The notes under the pieces: model-generated
Database searches by the model: none
Seen by the model: only the letters and a program-made list of their open reading frames with translations
What the model was told of the DNA's origin: nothing
Part shown: in pieces, positions 34,031 to 42,576 of the stretch
Layout of the letters: each line of letters starts with the position of its first letter
Position numbering within the stretch: the stretch's first letter is position 1
Assembly (NCBI GenBank): GCA_040290295.1
Contig: PSMW01000016.1
Location: 1-64,000 of the forward strand
Direction: 5' to 3'
Source: CAADGV01 sp040290295
GTDB taxonomy: Bacteria > Bacteroidota > Ignavibacteria > UBA10030 > UBA6906
Length of the DNA stretch: 64,000 bases
Position numbers and translations under genes: made by a program

Positions 34031-35509
34031 ATGCTGAACCTTTCTCTTCAACATAAGATGATGATGAAGCTGTCGCCTCAACAGGTGCAATACCTGAAGA
34101 TGCTGCAGCTTCCGACGTTGGCACTCGAGCAAAAAATCAAAGCCGAGCTTGAGATGAACCCGTTGCTCGAAGAAGGCGTCGAGGACGAAGTCGAGGTCAG
34201 CGAAGACCCTCTCGAGCCTGAGCTAGAGGCTCCCACGGAAGAACAAGCCGCCGACGGCGCCGAGGAGAAAAAAGAAAAGGAACAGAAAGCCGACGAGCGC
34301 GACGAATACACCATCGACGACTTCATCAAGGAGGAATACACCGGTTACAAGGCTGCCGAGCCGTTCGACCCGGAAGAGAAGGACGAGATGCCGCTACCCG
34401 ATGCCGTTCCTCTCTATCATCGCCTGTTGGAACAATTCAACCTCCTCGACTTAGACGACGAGGAAATTTTGATCGGTCCCGAAATCATCGGCAATCTCGA
34501 CGAGGACGGCTACTTGCGACGCGACCTCGCATCGATTGTGCAGGACTTGAACCTCTCGCACGGTACCACGATCACCTTGGAAAAAGCCGAAAGTGTTCTG
34601 AAGAAAATCCAACGGCTCGATCCACCGGGCATCGGCAGTAGAAACCTGCAAGAGTGCCTGATTGTCCAGATGGAAATGAAGGAGATGGACAATCACTATC
34701 TCAAGCAGCTGACACTCAAAGTCTTGAAGGAGCACTTCGAAGACTTCACCATGCGTCACTTCGAGGAGCTTGCCAAGAAACTGAACATTACGTTGGACGA
34801 GTTGAAAGACGTCATTGACGTCATCCAGCATCTCAATCCGAAACCGGGCGAGGGGGAGTTCACACCGCACGAGAATTACGTGATCCCGGATTTCATCGTC
34901 ACACAATCAGAGAACGATTTCATCATCACGCTGAACGACAAGAACATCCCACCCTTGCGCATCAACAAGCAGTACAAGGAGTTGATGTCGAAGCGAAAAA
35001 AAGACGGCGTGCCGCCCGAGGCAAAGGATTTCATTCGTCAGCGCTTCGAAGCGGCGAAGTGGTTCATCAGCTCCATCTATCAACGCCGCGAGACGATGCT
35101 GAAAGTCATGCGCACCATCGTGGACAAGCAGCGGGAATGGTTCGAAAAGGGTGAGGGGTTGAAGCCGATGATCTACAAGGACATCGCCGAGGTGATCGGC
35201 ATGGACATTTCGACCATCAGTCGCGTGGTGAACAGCAAGTATGTGCAAACCGATTACGGCGTGTACCCGCTCCGTTACTTCTTCAGCGATTCGATCAGTA
35301 CGACCGACGGCGAGGAGGTATCGAACAAAGAGGTGAAGAAAAAGTTGAAGGAGTTGATCGAAAAGGAAGATCCCCTTAAGCCGTTGAGCGACGATAAGCT
35401 CGCCAAGCTGCTGAACGAACAAGGCTTGAACATCGCGCGTCGTACTGTTGCAAAGTATCGCGAAGCGATGCACATACCGGTGGCACGATTACGGCGCCGC
35501 CTCACATAA
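34031..35509 (+). CDS. rpoN: RNA polymerase sigma-54 factor
   Basis: Sigma-54 of 492 residues. Region I is the glutamine/leucine-rich N-terminus (LSPQQVQYLKMLQLPTLALEQ). An acidic linker runs from about 45 to 105. The core-binding and DNA-binding parts follow, with the RpoN box ARRTVAKYRE near residue 471-480. Promoters of this factor need an AAA+ activator; none is in the window. The next gene, hslV, starts 30 bp on. Confidence 0.97.
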   Translation: MLNLSLQHKMMMKLSPQQVQYLKMLQLPTLALEQKIKAELEMNPLLEEGVEDEVEVSEDPLEPELEAPTEEQAADGAEEKKEKEQKADERDEYTIDDFIKEEYTGYKAAEPFDPEEKDEMPLPDAVPLYHRLLEQFNLLDLDDEEILIGPEIIGNLDEDGYLRRDLASIVQDLNLSHGTTITLEKAESVLKKIQRLDPPGIGSRNLQECLIVQMEMKEMDNHYLKQLTLKVLKEHFEDFTMRHFEELAKKLNITLDELKDVIDVIQHLNPKPGEGEFTPHENYVIPDFIVTQSENDFIITLNDKNIPPLRINKQYKELMSKRKKDGVPPEAKDFIRQRFEAAKWFISSIYQRRETMLKVMRTIVDKQREWFEKGEGLKPMIYKDIAEVIGMDISTISRVVNSKYVQTDYGVYPLRYFFSDSISTTDGEEVSNKEVKKKLKELIEKEDPLKPLSDDKLAKLLNEQGLNIARRTVAKYREAMHIPVARLRRRLT

Positions 35510-35539
35510 CTCTGGACCCACGCATCGAGCACTCCATTC

Positions 35540-36076
35540 ATGGCTGAACGCATTCGGGCAACGACTGTCATCGGTCTTACGTTCAAGGGTAAAACCGTTC
35601 TCGGGGCAGATGGCCAAGTAACGGTCGGGACAACTATTATGAAGCAAAGCGCCCGCAAAGTCCGCAAGTTGTACAATAACTCTGTGCTTGCCGGATTCGC
35701 GGGTGCTGCCGCAGATGCATTCACACTCTTCACAAAATTTGAAGACTACCTCGAACATTATCGCGGCAATCTCGAACGTGCAGCAGTCGAGCTGGCGAAG
35801 GAATGGCGCACGGACAAGTACCTCCGGCACCTCGAAGCCTTGCTGGCAGTTCTCGACAACGAGCGCGCGCTGATCATTTCGGGCACCGGCGAACTGATCG
35901 AGCCGGACGATGGCATCATTGCCATCGGCTCGGGCGGAAGCTACGCCCTCGCCGCCGCGCGCATGTTAGTAAAGCATTCTTCGCTTTCAGCACGAGAGAT
36001 CGTGGAAGAATCGCTGCGTGCCGCGGGCGACATCTGCATCTACACCAACACCACCTTGACCATCGAAGAATTGTGA
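35540..36076 (+). CDS. hslV: ATP-dependent protease subunit HslV
   Basis: Threonine peptidase of the HslUV (ClpQY) proteasome-like complex, 178 residues. The catalytic threonine is T8 (ATTVIG), so a seven-residue leader must be removed; no start codon lies next to it. Relative to T8, the catalytic D17 and K33 equivalents are D24 (GADGQ) and K40 (ARKVRKL). Such short propeptides also occur in some other bacteria. hslU starts 4 bp downstream. Confidence 0.97.
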   Translation: MAERIRATTVIGLTFKGKTVLGADGQVTVGTTIMKQSARKVRKLYNNSVLAGFAGAAADAFTLFTKFEDYLEHYRGNLERAAVELAKEWRTDKYLRHLEALLAVLDNERALIISGTGELIEPDDGIIAIGSGGSYALAAARMLVKHSSLSAREIVEESLRAAGDICIYTNTTLTIEEL

Positions 36077-36080
36077 CTGT

Positions 36081-37478
36081 ATGAAGAACCATCCCCCGAA
36101 GACATCCCCCACCAACCGCGCACGGACACTCACCCCGCACGAGATTGTCCGTGAGTTGGACAAGTATATCATCGGTCAACACAACGCAAAGAAAGCGGTA
36201 GCGATTGCGTTGCGCAACCGTTGGCGACGTTTACAAGTCACGCCGTCGCTGCGCGAAGAAATCATGCCGAACAATATCATCATGATCGGACCGACCGGAG
36301 TGGGCAAGACGGAAATCGCGCGTCGCCTCGCAAAACTTGCCGACGCTCCGTTCATCAAGGTGGAAGCGTCGAAATTCACCGAGGTCGGGTACGTTGGGCG
36401 TGATGTGGAATCGATCATCCGCGATCTGACCGAGTACGCCGTCAACATGGTGAAAGAAGAAAAACGGGCGGAAGTGTACGACAAGGCTCAAGAGTTGTGC
36501 GAGGAACGTCTGCTCGACATTCTCCTACCGCCTTCCCGCAAGCGCAGCGCGCACGAGGGCAACGAATCGCACACCATTGAGGAGCAAGAAGATACGCGCG
36601 CCACGCGCGAAAAAATCCGTCAACGGCTCCGTGAGGGTAAACTTGAAGATCGTGTGATCGAACTCGACATTCCGACAACCGAAACGCCGCTCATGCAAGT
36701 GATCGGTCCGATGAACCTCGAAGAGATCGGCGTGAATCTGCAGGAAATGTTCGGCGGCTTGATGCCGAAGAAGATGAAGAAACGCAAAGTGACGGTCGCC
36801 GAGGCGCGAACAATCTTGACAAACGAAGAAGCCAAGAAGTTGATCGATCACGATGCGGCAATCAAGGAAGCGTTGCAACGTGTCGAGAACTCAGGCATCG
36901 TGTTCCTCGACGAAATCGACAAGATCGCCGGGAGCAAGTCAACCGTCGGACCGGATGTTTCGCGTGAGGGGGTGCAGCGCGATCTTCTGCCAATCGTCGA
37001 AGGCTCCAACGTGATGACCAAATACGGCATGGTGCGCACCGACCATATCTTGTTCATCGCCTCGGGAGCATTTCATGTCTCGAAACCATCCGACTTGATC
37101 CCTGAGCTTCAGGGACGATTCCCCATTCGTGTGGAACTCAACAGCTTGACGGAAGAAGACTTTGTCAAAATTCTCACCATGCCGCAAAACGCGCTCATCA
37201 AGCAGTATGCTGCGCTCATTGCTACCGAGGGAGTCGAGGTCGAGTTCACAGAAGACGGCATAAAGGAGATCGCACACATGGCGAGTGAGGTGAATGAAAA
37301 TGTGGAGAATATCGGTGCACGAAGACTCCACACGATCATGACCTCGTTGCTCGACGATATTTTGTTCGACGCTCCCGACCAAATCAAAGAGCGAAAGATT
37401 GTCATCGATCGCGAGACTGTTCAGCACAAGCTCGCCAACATCGCCAAGAATAGGGATTTAAGCCGCTACATCCTGTAG
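36081..37478 (+). CDS. hslU: ATP-dependent unfoldase HslU
   Basis: AAA+ partner of HslV, 465 residues. Walker A is GPTGVGKT at 70-77, the pore loop is GYVGRD near 103-108, Walker B is IVFLDEIDKIA, and the C-terminal RYIL tail docks into HslV. The intermediate domain, rich in charged residues, spans about 110-245. Cotranscribed with hslV. Confidence 0.98.
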   Translation: MKNHPPKTSPTNRARTLTPHEIVRELDKYIIGQHNAKKAVAIALRNRWRRLQVTPSLREEIMPNNIIMIGPTGVGKTEIARRLAKLADAPFIKVEASKFTEVGYVGRDVESIIRDLTEYAVNMVKEEKRAEVYDKAQELCEERLLDILLPPSRKRSAHEGNESHTIEEQEDTRATREKIRQRLREGKLEDRVIELDIPTTETPLMQVIGPMNLEEIGVNLQEMFGGLMPKKMKKRKVTVAEARTILTNEEAKKLIDHDAAIKEALQRVENSGIVFLDEIDKIAGSKSTVGPDVSREGVQRDLLPIVEGSNVMTKYGMVRTDHILFIASGAFHVSKPSDLIPELQGRFPIRVELNSLTEEDFVKILTMPQNALIKQYAALIATEGVEVEFTEDGIKEIAHMASEVNENVENIGARRLHTIMTSLLDDILFDAPDQIKERKIVIDRETVQHKLANIAKNRDLSRYIL

Positions 37479-37544
37479 GCAAGGCATCCCCCACTCCTTC
37501 ACTGATGCTGGAAAGCCTACCGCGCAAAGCAGGAAGCGGTTTCA

Positions 37545-37575
37545 TTTGAATATAAGGGGCATTTTACTATATTCA
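37545..37575 (+). promoter_or_regulatory. Putative promoter of the GldL/GldM-like operon
   Basis: TTTG (37545-37548), a 19-base spacer and TATATTCA (37568-37575), in an AT-rich stretch that stands out from its surroundings. It lies about 70 bp upstream of the ATG at 37647. Confidence 0.5.
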
Positions 37576-37646
37576 TTGCAGTTTTTGTCTGAACGCTATC
37601 GGAAAAAATTTACGCCCACAAGAGTATTATTCATGAAGGGGAAATT

Positions 37647-38417
37647 ATGGAATCGCAACACGTGGTTATGGGGGGCACCAACGCGCAACACTTCGCTTAC
37701 ACACGCGATGAGCAGAAAGGCATTGCGCGCTATTCCAACAAAGTACAAGGTCTCGCCTACGGCGGCGCGTCAGCTCTGGTCGTCATCATCGGACTTCGAT
37801 CCATCTATGGCAGGCAAATTCCATCGTGGGTTGTTATCAGCGCGTTGGCATTAGAAGCCGCACTGTTGCTGATGATAGCCGCGGTGTATTACCTCACCCC
37901 TGAAGAAAAAGGAGGAGCCATACCTTCCACCGAAAGCCAAATCCTCAGCGGTGAGAAAGAAATCCTCCAACTCCTCAAGCGCGATGTCATCTCTGGCGAG
38001 AACGAAATGATCCGTCTCCTCAAGAACGACATCGCCAGCGGGCAGCGCGAGCTGATCAATGTACTGCGGAATGAACTCTTGGTAAGTCAGCGCGAGATGT
38101 ATAACGTGATGCGCCACGAGTTGATCCATGCCGAAAATGAAGCGCTGCGCGTCTTGCAACAAACCGAAACCCACATCGCCAAAACCAACTCCCTCCTTGC
38201 CGAACAGCATCAGATGTACAACATGCTGCGCAGCGAACTGATCGAAGCTGAAGCGGAGGCATTGCGCGTTCTTCAGCGGATCGAATCACACATCGGCAAG
38301 ATCGTCGAGAACGAAATCGAGCGGGTTGTTCAGATGAAGGTGCAGGAGGTCTTCACGAACATGGTGCGCCAAGAGGTGCACAAATCGTTAGAGGCAAATC
38401 GCAGCCCCGAAGCGTAA
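37647..38417 (+). CDS. Two-TM coiled-coil membrane protein, divergent GldL/PorL-like
   Basis: A 256-residue inner-membrane protein. TM1 is about residues 36-54 and TM2 about 60-82, with a glutamate, E70, buried mid-TM2 in ALALEAALLL. GldL, the proton-channel half of the T9SS/gliding motor, has two helices, the same VVIIG-type TM1 and a conserved TM2 glutamate followed by alanine, then a cytoplasmic coiled coil. Here residues 99-227 form 15-residue repeats (for example VISGENEMIRLLKND at 114-128), and residues 144-182 are duplicated at 183-221. AAGGGG precedes the ATG. The GldL assignment is my inference from topology and motif, not a database match. Confidence 0.55.
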   Translation: MESQHVVMGGTNAQHFAYTRDEQKGIARYSNKVQGLAYGGASALVVIIGLRSIYGRQIPSWVVISALALEAALLLMIAAVYYLTPEEKGGAIPSTESQILSGEKEILQLLKRDVISGENEMIRLLKNDIASGQRELINVLRNELLVSQREMYNVMRHELIHAENEALRVLQQTETHIAKTNSLLAEQHQMYNMLRSELIEAEAEALRVLQRIESHIGKIVENEIERVVQMKVQEVFTNMVRQEVHKSLEANRSPEA

Positions 38418-38457
38418 GCGGTACCGTGAAGACTCTTGAACATTGGGGAACAATCCG

Positions 38458-39798
38458 ATGAAACAGAAGACATCGTTCTACTTCGTCTTGTATTTGGTCG
38501 CCTTGGTGAGCTTGTTGGACGTCATCACCGAGCGCGACGACGCGCAACGCGAGATCGCCGAGATTCTCGTCAAGAAAATCTCCGAAGCTCCCGAACTCCA
38601 AGTCCCCCCTACGCTCATTTGGTTCACCAATGATAGCAGTCGTGCCCTCATTCGCGTGCGCGGCTTGGACACCGAGGCAGAAAAGCAAAGCATTAAGTTC
38701 GAGTTGAAATCGCTCGACGGGAACTTGCCGGAAGGACTTGCATCGGAGATTGTGAAGGATGAAGAAGGAAACGGCATCCTTGCCGGTCGCTTGTCCGAGA
38801 AGGGCATCTACCGCCTGCAAACGGTCGCCGAGGTGAATCGAGAATTGCCGCGTGACTTGCCCGAATCCGTCCGCGATCTGATCAAGCGTCAGTTGGGTGA
38901 CGAAATTCCTCTGACAACCAAACCCGTTTCCTTCACGCTAAAAGTAGAAGGAGCCGGCGCCCCCCCACCACAACTGACGCTCAATGTCGAACCTCCCCGT
39001 GATGACCGCTGGATCGTTGGTTCACCGTACGTGAAGAACATCTATGTCGGTGGTCCAACGCCGGACATCGTTTCCTTTTCCTGCTCCGACCCTCGCTTCA
39101 CGATCGTCAAGGACGTGGGCAGAATTCGCGTGGAGTGGCCGAATCCCATGGTCACCAACTCGCCCATCTCTGTTACCATCAACGCTCGGGCGAACCGCGG
39201 CGCGGAGGCACATTTGGAGAATGCCACGGCAACATTCACCCTCTCTGTCGCACCTCCTCGGTGGGATCCTGAACCTGCGACTGAAGCGTACTGGGAAGTG
39301 CCCTTCACGTTTGCCAGCGGCGTGCGAGGTCTCGACGCCAACAAGTTCACCGTGAAGATTCTTGCAAACGGCAGCGTGCCCGTCAAGACTCTTTCGGCTG
39401 TCGAGTTTCCGTTCACGTTCAAACCTGAACGCACGTGGACAAGCCTCACCTTCCGCGCCCTCTCCACCACAAACATCGAGATGCTGCGGAAAGAAATCCC
39501 TGTGAAGAAACCCGTGCCGCCGCAAATCAAACTTGCCGGTTCGACATGGAACGGAAACGACTATCACCTCACATTCACCAGTTCCGACGTCGGTAATGGT
39601 GATGTGCTGATCGAAAGCGCTTCGGTCGTTCAACCCGAAGGCATTGTCTCGCGGCTCGACACGCGAAAGGGCAAGTCCTTCACGCTCATGGTCCAAAACC
39701 TGCGTTCGACACGACCGAGCGCAATCAAAATCAAAATCACCGTCGTCGGCATCGGTGGCTCCCGCACCGATCAGATCACGCAATCCATCCTCTACTGA
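38458..39798 (+). CDS. Single-TM periplasmic protein, divergent GldM/PorM-like
   Basis: A 446-residue protein with one TM helix near residues 6-22 (FYFVLYLVALVSLLDV), followed by ITERDDAQREIAEILVKK and a large beta-rich periplasmic part with Ig-like segments. GldM has a matching start: one N-terminal TM with a YLV-type core, a short SKE-type turn and a long periplasmic rod of several domains. It lies 40 bp downstream of the GldL-like gene, the gldL-gldM order. The start is the ATG at 38458 with GGGGAACA upstream. Identity with GldM is an inference; F. johnsoniae GldM is somewhat longer (about 515 residues). Confidence 0.5.
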   Translation: MKQKTSFYFVLYLVALVSLLDVITERDDAQREIAEILVKKISEAPELQVPPTLIWFTNDSSRALIRVRGLDTEAEKQSIKFELKSLDGNLPEGLASEIVKDEEGNGILAGRLSEKGIYRLQTVAEVNRELPRDLPESVRDLIKRQLGDEIPLTTKPVSFTLKVEGAGAPPPQLTLNVEPPRDDRWIVGSPYVKNIYVGGPTPDIVSFSCSDPRFTIVKDVGRIRVEWPNPMVTNSPISVTINARANRGAEAHLENATATFTLSVAPPRWDPEPATEAYWEVPFTFASGVRGLDANKFTVKILANGSVPVKTLSAVEFPFTFKPERTWTSLTFRALSTTNIEMLRKEIPVKKPVPPQIKLAGSTWNGNDYHLTFTSSDVGNGDVLIESASVVQPEGIVSRLDTRKGKSFTLMVQNLRSTRPSAIKIKITVVGIGGSRTDQITQSILY

Positions 39799-39812
39799 GA
39801 GTTCACCATCCC

Positions 39813-41228
39813 ATGATCACACGGCTTCGATTGATCTTCATAGCGGCATGTCTCTTCGTGTGTGTCCTGCCGAGACATGCTTTGTCAGCCTTCACCACCC
39901 CCGAGGCACGCTCGGTACCAGCGATCGAGGGCGAGACTTCACCCTTGCAGACGCGACTCGGACAAAAAGATTCGTTGGCCACCTTGATGGACACGCTCAA
40001 AGCGCTGCACCAACGCATCGAGCGACTGCAAGGAGTGCTGGACAAGGTGACGTTCGGCCCGCAGTCGTACTACTTTACACGCTTGCGCTCGTGGGTTATT
40101 CCCTTATCGGATGCGCTCAACGATACGATCTGCCGATATTTTTTTGAAGTACTCGACAACGATTCGAGCTTTTTGGAGAGCCGCGGCGATATTCAAGTGA
40201 TCGCAACGCCGGAGCCATCCACCGATCTCGTCGCACTCTATTTTGCAGGAAACAGCAAAGAGCGCAAGGGTCAGCGCTTGCGTGAGGCGTTGGAGATGAA
40301 GCCAGAACGGAACATGTATCGACAGATTCTTGAGAGTCGTGAGTACAGTGAAGATAAGGAGCTGATCGATCGCCAATTTCGCATCGCCGATCTCAGCGCG
40401 CCGAAACTCGTCAAAGATGCCGACAGTGTGTTGTTCGCCTTCGATCGCTACAGCTACGCAACCTCCGACGACAACAACGAAACAATCGTCACCATACGTC
40501 TGTTCGATGATATTCGTGTCCGTTTCGGCGATATGTGGGGATTGGAAGCACGTATCGGCAACGAGGAATTGTCGCATCCGTTTTGGACATCCGGGAATCT
40601 GAACTTCTTTATCCTCTATAACCAAATCAAACTCGGTGGGCATATTCCTTTCAAGTGGGGGACGGTGCGCGACGCAAAGGGTTTGAGCTCGATCTGGAAG
40701 CCGCGCAATCTTTCCGGAACATACGGCGTCACCGCCGAGTTCGACTGGGCGTTTGCCGGCGGTTCGTTGTTCGTCGGCTTCCCCCGTTCGGATGCCGACG
40801 GCGTTTTCCCTGATACGGCGTTCGTGTACACCATCAAAGGAGCAGGTACAATCTGGTACTCATTCACCGTCAACATCAACAACAGTGCGAATCTTCTCCG
40901 CATGAAGATCGGTCTGGGCGCCGAGCATATCGGCGTGGTCGAACAGATTCGGCGCGGCGGACGCACGATCGAACTCTCGCCGTTCGAAAACAGATTCCTC
41001 TGGAGTCCGTACGGCAAGGCGGAGTTTATGAACCAACAATTTGCACGCCGCTTCGGCGCAAGCATTCAGTACTTTCGCGATTGGCTGCTTGCGGGAATTT
41101 GGATGGAGGTGATTCCCGAACAGTTGCGGGTTGAAGCGAAGTTCACGACGCTGATTACTCGCACGCGCGATCCCTGGGAGCCTCCGTACTTCTTCACCGT
41201 TTCAATCCCCTATACATTCAGTTTTTGA
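39813..41228 (+). CDS. Exported protein of the motor-like operon, paralogue 1
   Basis: An exported protein of 471 residues with a signal peptide (about 1-25), a short coiled coil (about 52-78) and a long beta-rich C-terminus ending FTVSIPYTFSF, which resembles an outer-membrane barrel's last strand. It starts 14 bp after the GldM-like stop. In gldLM operons the next gene is gldN, but I see no clear GldN signature. It shares the FGxxWGxxxRIGxxELxxPFW(T/S)SGN block (238-262) with the next gene product. I recognise no family. Confidence 0.7.
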   Translation: MITRLRLIFIAACLFVCVLPRHALSAFTTPEARSVPAIEGETSPLQTRLGQKDSLATLMDTLKALHQRIERLQGVLDKVTFGPQSYYFTRLRSWVIPLSDALNDTICRYFFEVLDNDSSFLESRGDIQVIATPEPSTDLVALYFAGNSKERKGQRLREALEMKPERNMYRQILESREYSEDKELIDRQFRIADLSAPKLVKDADSVLFAFDRYSYATSDDNNETIVTIRLFDDIRVRFGDMWGLEARIGNEELSHPFWTSGNLNFFILYNQIKLGGHIPFKWGTVRDAKGLSSIWKPRNLSGTYGVTAEFDWAFAGGSLFVGFPRSDADGVFPDTAFVYTIKGAGTIWYSFTVNINNSANLLRMKIGLGAEHIGVVEQIRRGGRTIELSPFENRFLWSPYGKAEFMNQQFARRFGASIQYFRDWLLAGIWMEVIPEQLRVEAKFTTLITRTRDPWEPPYFFTVSIPYTFSF

Positions 41229-41246
41229 AAAGGGAGGCGCACACGC

Positions 41247-41693
41247 ATGATACGGTTCTTTCTCATTTTCATCGTTCTCCCCGTCAGCGTTTTGTTCTTT
41301 GCGAACTCACCCGTGCAAGCACAATCGGCGTACGATACGTTGAGTGCGAAAGTCGAAGCCGCCCGATCCGACCTTCACTCGCTCGAACGCATTCTTGCCG
41401 AACTGAACATCGTGGATAGCGCGTATGCTCCATCCTTTCCGCGGTGGGAGATGCGTGAACCGAATTTGAAGTTGCGCGTCTACGCGGCATTCCGCAATCG
41501 CGGCAAGAGTTTCTCGAAAGACGACAAGATCATCATCATCGCTCATCCCGATTCGCAAACCATTACCGACATCAGGATCGGCAACGTGTCGTACGGTAAG
41601 CTGTACGCGCAAACGTTGTTGACGCGTGATCTCAAAGCCGATTTGCTCGCCGAAGCGCGCAACCACCGCCGTTCGGCATCAAGAACCGCGTGA
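41247..41693 (+). CDS. Paralogue 2, N-terminal part (split gene)
   Basis: Encodes 148 residues: a signal peptide (VLFFANSPVQAQS), a coiled coil parallel to that of paralogue 1, and a segment DDKIIIIAHPDSQTITD that corresponds to RGDIQVIATPEPSTDLV of paralogue 1. The frame ends in TGA at 41691-41693, overlapping the start of the downstream frame. Because paralogue 1 is one continuous protein, I believe this is the front half of a split gene. Confidence 0.6.
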   Translation: MIRFFLIFIVLPVSVLFFANSPVQAQSAYDTLSAKVEAARSDLHSLERILAELNIVDSAYAPSFPRWEMREPNLKLRVYAAFRNRGKSFSKDDKIIIIAHPDSQTITDIRIGNVSYGKLYAQTLLTRDLKADLLAEARNHRRSASRTA

Positions 41694-42526
41694 TGGAAGA
41701 ATCCAACCCCATGGCGCATCCTTCAAAGCCTGATTGGGTTTCCGCGGACATCTCGCTGTTCGGCGCGTCGCTCCGCTTCGGCAATGATTGGGGCATCGTC
41801 GGACGCATCGGCGACGACGAGCTTGGCTATCCCTTCTGGTCCTCCGGCAACACATGGATCATGGGAAGCTACAAATCACTCAAGCTCGGCGCGTGGGTGC
41901 CCATCAATGGAGGCATCGACCCACCCACCAGCGGACCGACACGTCTCATCACCAGTACCGCGCGCTTGCTCAACGGCAGCGACGGCATTGTGGGCGAGTT
42001 CGAGTTTGAATGGGAAACCATTCGTATTGCCTCGGAGTCGTTCCCGTACGCTGCGTTAGGCGGACGGTTCGCCTTTGGCGGACTTTCGGGACGGCGTGAT
42101 GAATACTTGACGCGCAATCTCGACAGTCTCTACTACATTTCGGCGGTGGTGCAAGGCTACTATGCGTTCGATTTCTTGTTCGACGAGAAACGCCAGAACT
42201 TGAACGTGCATCTCGGCGCCAGTTACCACAAAGTGAATTTGGGAAAGGTAGTCGTGGTGGATGGCAAGTACTCGATCTTCAAAGCCGGCGAACCGGAATC
42301 CTTCATCGATCCCTATATCCGCATCGAGTATCGGAACTATCGCTACGATCGTTTCCGAATTACGGCGCAGTACAGCCGATTAGTGATGTTCACCGGCTGG
42401 GCGGAGATCGTTCCTCCCTTCATCTATGCGGAGCTGAAGTTCTCCGCCGTGGTCTTCCGTAAGCCGCGACTCTGGGAACACAAAAGCTACGTGTACGGAA
42501 CCATCGGCGTGAAATTCGATTTCTGA
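41690..42526 (+). CDS. Paralogue 2, C-terminal part (split gene)
   Basis: Encodes 278 residues in the frame shifted from the preceding one. Its start (GTG at 41690 or ATG at 41693) would overlap the upstream stop, but the product has no signal peptide even though it is the beta-rich outer-membrane-like half (FGNDWGIVGRIGDDELGYPF at 30-49). The frame is also open upstream of the start for at least 17 codons. A frameshift, either real or an assembly error, near 41640-41690 would restore one protein of about 425 residues. If not, export would depend on the separate N-terminal half. Confidence 0.6.
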   Translation: MMEESNPMAHPSKPDWVSADISLFGASLRFGNDWGIVGRIGDDELGYPFWSSGNTWIMGSYKSLKLGAWVPINGGIDPPTSGPTRLITSTARLLNGSDGIVGEFEFEWETIRIASESFPYAALGGRFAFGGLSGRRDEYLTRNLDSLYYISAVVQGYYAFDFLFDEKRQNLNVHLGASYHKVNLGKVVVVDGKYSIFKAGEPESFIDPYIRIEYRNYRYDRFRITAQYSRLVMFTGWAEIVPPFIYAELKFSAVVFRKPRLWEHKSYVYGTIGVKFDF

Positions 42527-42576
42527 GACGCCCGGCGCGTTGTCCGGCACGAGGCATCGCCGGTGCACCGCGCCGC

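Noticed and set aside
37923..38330. A tandem DNA repeat array
   Set aside because: The repetition is at protein level (15-residue units) and the underlying bases have diverged, so it is a coding repeat and not a DNA satellite.
39813..41228. Calling this gene gldN/porN
   Set aside because: It occupies the position after gldM but shows none of the GldN sequence features I know, and its C-terminus looks like an outer-membrane barrel.
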